This document shows, one piece after another, positions 49,089-58,732 of a DNA stretch of 64,000 nucleotides. Below the pieces are notes generated by a model that saw only the letters and a program-made list of their open reading frames with translations, ran no database searches and had not been told where the DNA came from. Where the stretch lies: the NCBI RefSeq assembly GCF_001619985.1, contig NW_017264194.1:1979511-2043510 (forward strand), given 5' to 3'. The DNA is from Xylona heveae TC161. Its lineage: Eukaryota > Ascomycota > Xylonomycetes > Xylonales > Xylonaceae. Position 1 is the stretch's first letter. Each line of letters begins with the position of its first letter. The position numbers and the translations under genes were made by a program.

Positions 49089-50044
49089 GATCCCCTTTCA
49101 CATAGACCGTCTACAGCGTCCGGCGCCTGACACGCAGCCTTGGGAGAGAACCGCACCTTTATGTCTAACCGCATCTTGGCGGGTTGCTAAATGCAAGGGA
49201 CCGAGAGGTGACCTTCTCAGGCCAGATTAGGCCAGGACGTGTTGCTCGAGCTCAGGGCGGTAGTGTGAAGGTAGCGCTTCAGCGAAACGATGATTATCGA
49301 CTTGATAGCTGGATTTTCGACATGCGCCAAACACACCTAGATAAAAGAGCATGAGAATTAACGTCGCATCTTCCCCAATCGTGTAATGGTAACCTACTGC
49401 TCCTCTCCAGTTCACCTGTGCTGCAGTCAATCGTGTCGGGTTACGAATAGCTGGTCGGCAGGGAGCAGTACGACTACGGGCATCCAAGTCAGGTTTAGCG
49501 CGTTTGGGAGTCTACAGGTGGCCGTTTCGTTCTGGGCCGAAGTAGCTGCCCTGACTACGTTAGTCGAGGAATCCACATATGCAATTGCGTAGCAAACGAG
49601 GGAAAGGGCTGAGCTCTGCTGAAGAGTTCAGGATTAATATAATAAATTGATATATTTGATTTATGTGGATAGGAGATAAGAATAGATTCCAACCAACGGT
49701 ACTGTACCCTTCAAACAATCCAAGTATGATACATGAAAGGGGCCTGAGTTACTAGGACCACATGTCTAACATCTGACGAAAAACAGAGCCAGGTGATCAA
49801 ACCATAATCATGGTCAACCCTCCCAGGGAGAAGAAATTAATTTTTTAAAGAAGGTTTGAACCATAAAAAGAAAAAGAAATGGATGCCGATTGAATACTAA
49901 AGCAAAAAGATGACGCCCCATTGACACCCTCTTTCTTGGACTGAAAAGAATATGTACCCTCAGGCATTCCATTACGATCTCTATGTTGGCTTTCCCATTT
50001 GGTTTTTGCATCGAGAAGTGCTCAAGTCATATAAAAAGCTTCGA
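49089..50044. other. Intergenic: sec27 promoter and 3' flank of membrane hypothetical
   Basis: A 956-base region between two minus-strand genes. The sec27 promoter should lie near 49.1-49.4 kb. AATATAATAAATTGATATA at about 49.64 kb is AT-rich. No coding signal seen. Confidence 0.5.
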
Positions 50045-50590
50045 TTAGGATTGCGTATTATTATTATTGGGTGAATATGCTGAGGTTATTGACATTCGTG
50101 GTAGCTCATTAGTGGTAGAGGGCCCAGATGATTCCGTACGATCTGTTCCACTGCTCATCCTTAGTTTGCTCGGGTCAATTGACGTCCCAATTTCGGCCAG
50201 GTCCAGATTGGATGCATCAGAATCCCACGCTGACGTCTCATGATGTAACTCTGTCGTCTGCCGGACAGGAGACCCAAGTCTGGCTCGAGACCTACGGCCA
50301 CAGAACAAGATCTGAAGGTGATTGTTTGCCCAGCCCACGAGACGTTTAGCACTATTGAAAATCTGAGGGGCGAAGTACATGAGAAGTCCAGCTATTATGA
50401 TGAAGACAATGATGAAAAGAAGGTCAATGAACACTTTCACGCCGGCGTGATCATCACTGAGCCGAGGATAAAGCCAGGGAAAGAGAGAACGGGGAATCAT
50501 CGACGGGGGTCGAAGCCCAAAGCGAGACATATGGCGAGAGCTCTCTGCAGCCAATGATTGTGGACGTTGCTGGAACGGGTATGTATACAT
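50045..50590 (-). CDS. Hypothetical single-pass membrane protein, 181 residues
   Basis: An open frame of 181 residues from the first ATG. It has a basic, Arg/Ser-rich start, then one strong hydrophobic segment at about residues 51-73 (VKVFIDLLFIIVFIIIAGLL), and a Ser/Thr-rich polar tail ending PNNNNTQS. The frame stays open upstream of the ATG but has only a TTG, so an upstream exon is possible. I do not recognise the family. The strong membrane segment with flanking basic residues makes a real protein plausible, but a fortuitous frame cannot be excluded. No function proposed. Confidence 0.5.
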   Translation of the reverse strand: MYTYPFQQRPQSLAAESSRHMSRFGLRPPSMIPRSLFPWLYPRLSDDHAGVKVFIDLLFIIVFIIIAGLLMYFAPQIFNSAKRLVGWANNHLQILFCGRRSRARLGSPVRQTTELHHETSAWDSDASNLDLAEIGTSIDPSKLRMSSGTDRTESSGPSTTNELPRMSITSAYSPNNNNTQS

Positions 50591-51953
50591 TTTGGGTTTC
50601 TGCGCCAATCCAATTTTTGAACGTGTGTGAGATTTGAGGCCCCCGGACGGGCAATCTTCCAAGGAAAAGCTGTTCAGGGATGAAGTGATAGCAATTTTGG
50701 ATCAATTCAAGAGAAGAACAAACATGAGATTAGAGAGGAGATAGAAAGTAATTTGAGGGAAACGAACGAACGGCCGGCCTTTGGCCTTTAAAAGACAAAT
50801 GTCTCGATTGATGAGGAATGAAAAATGTGTCCTCAAGTGAGTCTGCACGGCAAATGAAAAGGAGATGGCTAACGCTGTCAAAATCGTGGTGATATAAAAA
50901 GACATAACTGTCAATCTCCATCCAGACCAGCTATACCAAGCGGACTGAAGACCATACCGAATGCAGGGAACACAATGCTTTGGAAGTTCTCATGATATTG
51001 AAAGCGCCGTTCTAACCATCTCACGGCATTACCCCAGCCGTCTCTGGGTAAGTTTGTTGCGTACATACAACAGCAAAGAAGTTTGCCCACGCAGTTTTGA
51101 AACCACCAATGCGATTTAGGAATGAAGAAAAGGTATCTTAATGCGACACATAAAGACAGATGAAAAATGAGTCTGGATGGCAGCATGATGAGCAACAAGG
51201 GAGAAAGAAAAGTTCAGCACATTGAAATTCGAACAGAATTCTTGGATTAAACAGAGTCGCGGTGAGGATTGCTACGTAGTAGGTAAGTAAAGAGTATTGA
51301 ACTTTTCTGTATCCTACTACAAGGTAGGTAGGTTGGTAGCAAAATTACGAGCGGAAACTCGGGTGTTTCGTTTGCAATTGAACCACCCGCTAAGCCGAAG
51401 TCATCGGTCGCTTGTTTCTTAACTCAAAGAGGCCTGTGACAGCTTAGTCACCATTACCTATTCAAAAAATACTAGCCCTGCCAAACCCAAATGTATGTCG
51501 CCGCCTCCCCGGACGTATCCCCGGAGGGAGACAGCAAATATCATTTGGGCTTCACATTTAATTTTCTCTAATTTTCCCCAGTCATATCAAAAATTAATGG
51601 TCTTCCGGTCCCTTGGAACTGCTCAATGAGTCTTGAGGACTTCGTGAACGTATTATTTATGCAAAATATAACCGCAAGGGCTACGACCATTGTTTTGCCC
51701 CCAGCTACCCGATGCCACCGCTGATCCCTGAGATCGATGCAAGCACAACCGCAAAGCAAAAGATCACATACTCAAGATTCAGATATCATGCATGAAAAAG
51801 ATGTTCTTCCGCATCAATTTTTAAAAGAGGCATGGTTACATTGACCAGCCGGCGCTTATGCAACAAAAGAATGAACACTTGAAACCGCGCTTCCCAAGGG
51901 TATCTTGAAACCCAACCAGCAAGGTGTGCCAAACATCCAACCACTGAGCTTCC
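50591..51953. other. Intergenic region upstream of membrane hypothetical
   Basis: About 1.36 kb between two minus-strand genes. It contains the leader or promoter of the membrane hypothetical and the 3' flank of the Zn2Cys6 gene. TAGGTAGGT-type simple sequence is found near 51.3 kb and two TCCCCGGA copies near 51.51 kb. No gene was recognised. Confidence 0.5.
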
Positions 51954-54513
51954 TCAGTCGTTCAGAAGAGCATTGATTTTCAACATACTCTCACTGGTGC
52001 TGTTACGCCTACCAGACGAATGCTCGTGAGTCAGCTTTTGCCACTCTTCTGCAAGATCCTGAGCCATTGTCGGTTCGATCCTTTCCATGATCTCTGTGAC
52101 GGGCTGATTTGTGGTTAGCCGTCCACATGCTTTCAGAAGCTCTTCATCATCGCACTCCCGGGATGGCACATTGAATCGCGCATGCTCCCCTGGGATACCA
52201 AGTCCACAGCCGCGGACTGTCTTGAGAAACATATGCAGGAGTGGCCTGCAAATTTTGAACCCCGCACCGGCCTGATCAAATGCTTCCAAACAAAACCCAA
52301 TTAGGTCAGAAGTAACAGCGCTCTCAGGATCATAGCGCAGGATAATCTCCGAGAAGTTGAGGAGGCAAAAGGAATGGACAGGAAGCTGATAACGGCTTGA
52401 GTACTGGCTCGCATATGATGCGGCAAGGTCGAGACCCGCTCTGGCGTGGTCCAGGAGGAAACGTTGAAGCTGTTCACGAAACTGGAGAATGAATTTTTCA
52501 CATGTCGACAATGGGTGGAAAAGATGAATGATGCCAGCATGGAATTCCATACTTTTAACGGGTCAGAATGGCCTCAGCTATGGTTGGACAGGGTACAACG
52601 TACTGCAGGAGAAGGACATGGGGTAGCTGTGCAGACGCAGGATTGCCTCGAACCAGTACTGGAGGTAATGATGTCTTCCAGGACAAGAACTCTCGATAAA
52701 TCTGCATCAGCGATCTGGCTGAGATATTTCCATCGCTTCCGCAAAATAAGTTGACGGTCTTCTGGACAAGAGTATACAATTTAGCGCGCTCTCTTGCGGT
52801 CTCCATTTCGAAACTGGGTATGTCGGCGGCTTCGCGGTCATTTTCAGTACGATAAAACTTCCACAAAGTAGGAGGTACGTCGGGTTCGCCATCGGGGAAA
52901 GGGGCCGCCTTGTTGTTCACGGGAGGAGTGGATATTTGGTAGGTAAACCAAGCCCATGTGCTGTTTCAATTAGCTGATAAGCTTCTGAACCAGGCAAACG
53001 GAAAACGAAATTCAAAAAGGATCCCACAAAAGAGACGAGAAAGTCCAGAAATGCAGAATACCTGGCCAATCAATACTTACGCATCGAGTGTCTCAATACC
53101 CTGGAGATAGATCCTCTGAGCCTCCAATGGCGCATTTGACAGAACCACGCTATTGATTGAGTCCGCAGCAAGTCTAAGGTAGGGCCACGCTCTGGCTCCG
53201 CTGCCGATAGAGAGTTCGACAAGGAACATGATAGCCAAGGCCTGAAAAGTCGGGAAGCTGGACTGCCCTTCTCTCCGGATAGCTGTTTCAGCTTGTTCCA
53301 AAAACTCCTGGGCTAGGGACAGGGCCGGGACATCCTCATGCTCGTCAAAGATGACGCACGACATTGCACAAAGGGCGTTTACTAGAGAACTCGAGCAATA
53401 CTTTGTGTCGCCACTGTGAAAGCTCTCGAGAAAAAGCGCCTCGCTGAAAAACATATGGACGGGATGTATCCAAGTGAAATAGAGTGCCAGCAGATGCTGT
53501 ACTAATCTCTGGTCAGTTGTGACCGCAGTCCATTTTTCTATGAGGTCAACAGAGATGGGAAGCTCAAAATAGTCTGGGCTTGCTTGTCCGGATCTTTTGA
53601 GAGCTTCGATCAGTTTGCGCTCTGAGGTCGGGGAGAGCATGTCCACGTCGTCCACAACGGGCCGACCAAGCCAGTGTGAGATTTGCCGATATGTTTGCCC
53701 TTCTTTGAGGCGACGAATTATCTCGTCGCCTTGACCATTGGCCCGAAGCGCAGCCAAAATCGATTCAATTCTCGCTGCCTTTTCTTTGTAGTCATCATGT
53801 CTGACGCGCATCCCTTCATATTTGTCCTGCAGCTCCTCGTTCGTTCCTTGCAAGCCAGTATTTTGTTCCTCGAGGTCTTTGACCATGCGTATTAGATCCT
53901 CTTTTGCTGTTTTCACGTTCACGTCGTAATGGCATGTTTCTGAAATGTCCCGGCTCACGCATCGGGCGCATGGCTCTTCGCCGTCACACTAAACGCTCAG
54001 CATCAGCAAGTTAGCAAATCACTCTCAGGTTCTCAATAAGTTGCATTGAGTTTTTGTGGCTCTGCCATACCATATAATATTCAAGTCTGGACCAATATCA
54101 TTTAAGCTAGTAAGGCAAGAAAAAAAAAAGGGTCATCAAGGAATGAAACGAGCTAAAAAAAAAAAAAAAAAAAAAAAAGAATATCTTCTCCTCAACAAGA
54201 ACTTGTCTTATAGGGTCGATGCAGAGAAAGTGTGCGACCTCTGATGAGGGAGGTCAGGCAGAGCAGAACGTCGACCTTATAGAAGCAGACACAAGAGGAA
54301 CAGGAAGAACGCAGACAAAGTGCCATTCAACGCTACCTTTGCTCTAGATCGCTTGCAGTTCACACAAGCATTGCGTGTGACATGGGCCGGAGTTCGTCGC
54401 CTTTTCTCACCTGCGGATCTCCCAGTAGCTTCGCTCGATTCGCTCTGGTTATTGCCAGGATCGAAACTGCTTCGTCCAGGCTCTGAGGGACGGATAGCCC
54501 TGTAGCCTGACAT
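51954..54513 (-). CDS. Zn2Cys6 fungal transcription factor
   Basis: Four exons (54513-54337, 53988-53081, 52960-52604, 52551-51954) give 679 residues. The binuclear zinc cluster C-x2-C-x6-C-x5-C-x2-C-x8-C lies at Cys50, 53, 60, 66, 69 and 78, and is split by the first intron just before Cys60. A heptad-like coiled coil follows at about residues 85-135 (MVKDLEEQNTGLQGTNEELQ), the usual dimerisation element. The middle is a fungal-specific regulatory domain, with LLALYFTWIHPVHMFFSEAL, LVNALCAMSC and, across the last splice, LLLHMEFHAGIIHLFHPL. The layout recalls NIT4/NirA- or XlnR-type regulators but the target pathway cannot be read; no biosynthetic cluster surrounds it. The 348-nt first intron contains a 24-base A tract. 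Confidence 0.9.
54155..54178. repeat. 24-base A tract in the first intron of the Zn2Cys6 gene
   Basis: A pure A run of 24 on the plus strand, read as T in the transcript, lying within the first intron. A second, shorter A run is at about 54120-54129. It may act as a polypyrimidine element for the intron. Confidence 0.85.
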
Positions 54514-55014
54514 TGAAAGATTACGATCAAATCAAGGGTCCTTTTCCTCTGAGACAAATAAGGGTATAATGATCCAAGAGACAACACGGCTGGTGTTCGG
54601 TAACCTTGTTGTCATGTTCGAAGCATCGTGTCAGGTTCGACAACGAAGAGGAATATGGGCATATACGGAGATTCGGAGGAGCTTCTGAAAGCCAGCAATA
54701 AAAGATCAGATCCAATTGGCGGGCTTGATGGCGAACTTGGATGGCTAGCTTTTTTAATTTCCCCACTAATAAATCTCAGCCTTCCATGTCAGCCATGCGG
54801 GCAGACTAAGCCAGCCTAAATATCAATATTTATTATCGTCTGATTTGCTGGAGTGTGAGGGGCGTGTATTCCAAGATTTAAAGATCACAAGGGAGGGAAA
54901 ACAATCTTGTCGGGGAAGCGGTCAGTCTGTCCTTTCGCCCTAACCACTAGGGAGGCGTCGTGGCACGCGGGCTAATAGCGCTTAAGATGGCGCTCTCAGT
55001 CTGAGGTTTTCGGT

Positions 55015-55028
55015 GGAGTACGGAGTAA
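55015..55028 (+). repeat. Left copy of a 14-bp inverted repeat
   Basis: GGAGTACGGAGTAA. Its exact reverse complement occurs at 56577-56590. Immediately to the right, GGGAAA and TTTCCC at 55029-55045 form a perfect 6-bp hairpin stem with a 5-base loop. Confidence 0.7.
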
Positions 55029-56576
55029 GGGAAAGACCGTTTCCCATATCCCATTGATTGGGAGGAAGGAACGGGTAAAGGTCCTGACTCGTACAGAAAG
55101 AGGCAGAATGGGTAGCCAATGGGGTTTCCCCTACCTAAAGGCTATGTAGCGTCACGGACCTAGACCAACCCCTAGGGGCGACGGGGGCTCTTTTCCCACT
55201 CAATTGGCAACGATTACTTTTCAAGCCTTCTATAAGGGGAATTTTGGGCTTCGAACACCAGATTCCTCGGCACCTGGGAACGGAAACCCTTACCAACCTA
55301 GGTCTCTTATCTAAATCGGTACGTTCGAGATCTTTGTGGTCGATATTTCTGGATGTCTCACGCGAAGATCCTCGGAATTAGTACATACTGAAAAATAGTT
55401 CAAAACTGACAGGTGGCGACTGGTTCACTGCACGGTCCTCTGTGCTTTATTCAACCGTTTTCTTCACAGAAACAACATTAGATGCAAATTACGAATCATC
55501 TACGCAATTCGAAGAATGGAATCGCCCCAAAATGATATCAGGGCAATGCAGGGAATCGGCCGATCCCAAGGATCGAGAGGCTTTATTATGGGAGGTTTTG
55601 TCTAATTGGGAATTTCTGATTTCGAGGGTCCCTGTACCTTCCGGAGACGTAACGTACATTCGTCTCACGTCCATTCCACCCAATTGGTTCGACCTTTTGC
55701 TCCGGATACGCTTCCCAATGCCGGATCAAACGGCTTTTGAACCGTCTTGGAAACGTAACAAACCCATGGCAACCCGTTTTTCTGTTTTCCCAGAGAAGAA
55801 GGCTAAGAGAAAATCCGAGATGGGGATTCGCTGTTCTGCTTTTAAGCTATTATGGAGGAGGCATGGCTGAGGGCACATGCTTAACGGACAATTTTTGCCA
55901 CTCTTTCAGGCAGTGTGGAGACAAAATACTCTCAAGAGAGGTTAGGCTGTCTCGTGTGGACAGTTCTCTCTACCCAGTACGAGTCCACACACACAAGGTA
56001 CAGTTCAAGTTTCATCTTGTTTAGTGCAGAATGACATCTACACAGGACCGATTTAACTCCTCTCAGGAATCAGAGCTCCCGCAGCTGACAGTGGTGGGGA
56101 AAACTAGTCATGCTTGAATATCCAATTAAAGAGAATAAGATTCCCCTGCCTTTAATGCTGACTATACTTTGTCCGGAGAAAAGAGGTGTAGCTAAAACTA
56201 CCTAGGTTTCCCAGCGGAAGAGGCTTTGACCGGGAAGTTCAGCCGGGCCAGCCCATCAATGACATGATGGGTCGGAGAAGCCATCCAATGCCCAATAGTA
56301 GGCTTTTTTTTTTCCATTTCAACCTTATGTCTTTGTGGCAATCGACCATGCCCTCGTGATATGTTCTTTCCAAGGTTTGTCTGGTCGGGTTCGTTCCCGG
56401 TAAATACTATTATGATCTTCTTCTTATTATTATTATTATTTTCTTTAAAGAAGAATCTTTCAAATAATAAACGATTCAGAGAGGAATTCCTGCCTGTCGA
56501 TTCTCGTTTCCCCTCGGGTGCCTTGCACCGGCCAATTCGCCGGACCAATCGCAGTACAGTGAGCATTCAAATGTGG

Positions 56577-56590
56577 TTACTCCGTACTCC
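56577..56590 (-). repeat. Right copy of a 14-bp inverted repeat
   Basis: TTACTCCGTACTCC, the reverse complement of the element at 55015-55028. The pair encloses about 1.55 kb. The core TACGGAGTA resembles a motif that recurs in intergenic DNA of related moulds (from memory, not checked). Confidence 0.7.
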
Positions 56591-57386
56591 TTTTCCCATC
56601 CATGCTGTTATGCGTCATTAACCGAAAAAAAAGAGCCCCCAAAAATCGTCTTCATGTTTGCTGGGTGTACTCTGTATTTACCTACCTACCTACTACCTAA
56701 TACCTATAGGTTGTGCTAAGGAACTTGGGTCTCCCGTCCGTGTCTTATGGGTTTACTGTAAGTATGACAAGTGCCCAAACCCTTACTCGTATTTTATTTT
56801 CCAATTTGATTTTATGTCGTTTACGTTTTTCTGCTCAATTTTCAGAGCGAACTCATACACGTAGCATAAAAGTAGCCCCAGCTAGGACCCGACTCCGTAT
56901 GGATCCTCCCCTGGAGCCTAAAGACACGGGGAGACGGGAACCCTTGACGGGGGGGGCGCAGAAAGGTTCAACACGGACCCTCGGGGACACTTCTCCGGCA
57001 AACAAAAAATCGTCATATTTCCCGCTAATTTCCTTTTCCGGGCATTCGCGCACCCCTTGGTTCCCCTCTTTCATCCCAGGGAAAAGTGCCACAGTGGCTA
57101 ACCAGTGGATGGGAGGCTGGTTCCGAAGCTTTCGTTCCTCGTCCTGCTCCTCCCCCTAAGTTGACCCGCTAATACTATATAGGAAATTACCTCACGGCGG
57201 CACCGGGCACGGAGCCCGGCTCCGCAAAAGTGGGGTGGAGTTTGTTGTAGAGAACTCTGACGTCGGAACATCCGATCTGATCTCCTCCCATCGACTCTGC
57301 GTTTACGTGATTTTACATTACTATTCAGTCTCTTTTCGTTCTGTCTATCCACCTTTATTTCTTTTCATCTATCTAGGTACATTTCT

Positions 57387-57426
57387 TTCTTCTTCTTCTT
57401 CTTCTTCTTCTTCTTCTTCTTCTTCT
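57387..57426. repeat. TTC microsatellite
   Basis: About twelve tandem TTC units within the gene desert, read as GAA on the other strand. Two long T runs follow, at 57447-57460 and 57511-57529. Confidence 0.9.
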
Positions 57427-57903
57427 CTCTCACGTTTCCTTCGGGCTTTTTTTTTTTTTTCCGCTAAACAACCTTTTTCCTGGTGTCTTTCTCGGGTTTC
57501 CTTTTGTCTCTTTTTTTTTTTTTTTTTTTGATAGAAAAATGCATATTAAATTATATATGCGGTTATACCAACGTAGAAAAATAAAAGAGACCGATTATAG
57601 AAGATAAGTACAATACAAAACACAATGATTAAAGGGAAACAGTCAGACAGTCACTCAAATAAGCACATGTCACGTACCCATTACGATCCTCACAACGGAT
57701 ATATATCCCGGAATGCTCGCCTCTGCACATCTGCACAGAGCTCCACCATCCAACATCCCGTCCTACATCCTACGTCCTACCTCCAGTCCTCAATATCCCA
57801 ATGTCCACTGTTCCGGCGGCCGGCGGCTCGCACTCCAGCGTCCCCGACGAATAAAGTTCCCGGAGTAGGCGCGTATGGTAATCTGACACCAGTTTAACAA
57901 GTT

Positions 57904-57965
57904 TACATCCTACATCCTACATCCTACATCCTACAACCCTACAACCTTACAACCTTACAACCTAC
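57904..57965. repeat. 7-bp minisatellite TACATCC and variants
   Basis: Four clean copies of TACATCC are followed by degenerate TACAACC and TACAACCT units. Related CCTACATCC and CCTACGTCC words appear some 150 bases earlier. Interstitial telomere-like sequence was considered, but the unit is not TTAGGG. Confidence 0.85.
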
Positions 57966-58390
57966 ATTATTCAAACCTTACAGGGTATCACGGGGTATTT
58001 GCTAGAGGGCGAAATGAAAATGAAAATGGAAATGAAAATGGAAATGGATGTGGCAAGTATGATTCACGTCTACGTACCATCCTATATACAACGATCAAGT
58101 CATACACAAGAAATGAATAAAAATAATCAAATTAAAAAAAATAATAAAATAAGAACGGAAACGGGTATTACTTCCGGCCCGGATAACTTACCCGTCAACA
58201 GTCATAACTGACAGTCACACTCACATTCAAAAGGAAACATGCAGGTCGCATGACATGAGATGATATGAGTTGATATGATATGATATGATGTGGCAGCGAT
58301 GACGTACAGTCTACGTGTAGGTTGTATGTGTAGGGGAAACAGACTGACATGTTTTGCGCGGACTTGTCCTCCGGGGGTAAAAGAATGAGG

Positions 58391-58470
58391 TGGACCAAAA
58401 GGAGACAAAGATGTGGTGGACTAACAAGGAGACGAAAATGAAATGGACGAAAAAGGAGACAAAGATGAGA
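58391..58470. repeat. 26-27 bp imperfect tandem repeat, three copies
   Basis: Copies at 58391-58416, 58417-58443 and 58444-58470 share TGGAC..A..AAGGAGAC.AA.ATG. A partial fourth follows. The repeat is downstream of the peptidase stop on the opposite strand. No coding potential was recognised in it. Confidence 0.75.
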
Positions 58471-58732
58471 CGAATAACAAAAGAGACAGGGATTGGAACT
58501 CAAAACGGAAGCGAAAAAAGACTTGGAAATTTCTAGCATCGAACAACGAGGAATATGGATATGGTCACGATACTTTTATATAAATTATATTTGATTTTCG
58601 TTTTACTCATTTAATGCTACTTCGCACAAGCTACATGCCATGTGTTATGCGACAGGCTATACGGAACATGATACATGCTAGAGTTTTGGGGTTTCAAAAA
58701 GAATATAGAGCAAAAGAATGCTCCCAAAAGGT

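Larger units (their letters stand above)
54514..58732. other. Repeat-rich gene desert
   Basis: A 4.2 kb region with no recognised gene. It carries a pair of 14-bp inverted repeats about 1.56 kb apart, a TTC microsatellite, two long T runs, a 7-bp minisatellite and a 26-bp tandem repeat, listed separately. The 142-codon open frame at 55442-55870 begins only with GTG and has no recognised domain. The left third may be decayed mobile-element or duplicated DNA, but no transposase, reverse transcriptase or long terminal repeat was recognised. The right end is the 3' flank of the peptidase gene. Confidence 0.55.

Noticed and set aside
54925-54975. tRNA-like words (CTAGTGGTTAGGGCG on the minus strand)
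   Set aside because: Only a D-arm-like stretch; no acceptor stem, anticodon arm or B box in register.
57900-57965. Interstitial telomere-like repeat
   Set aside because: Unit is TACATCC and variants, not TTAGGG; treated as a minisatellite.
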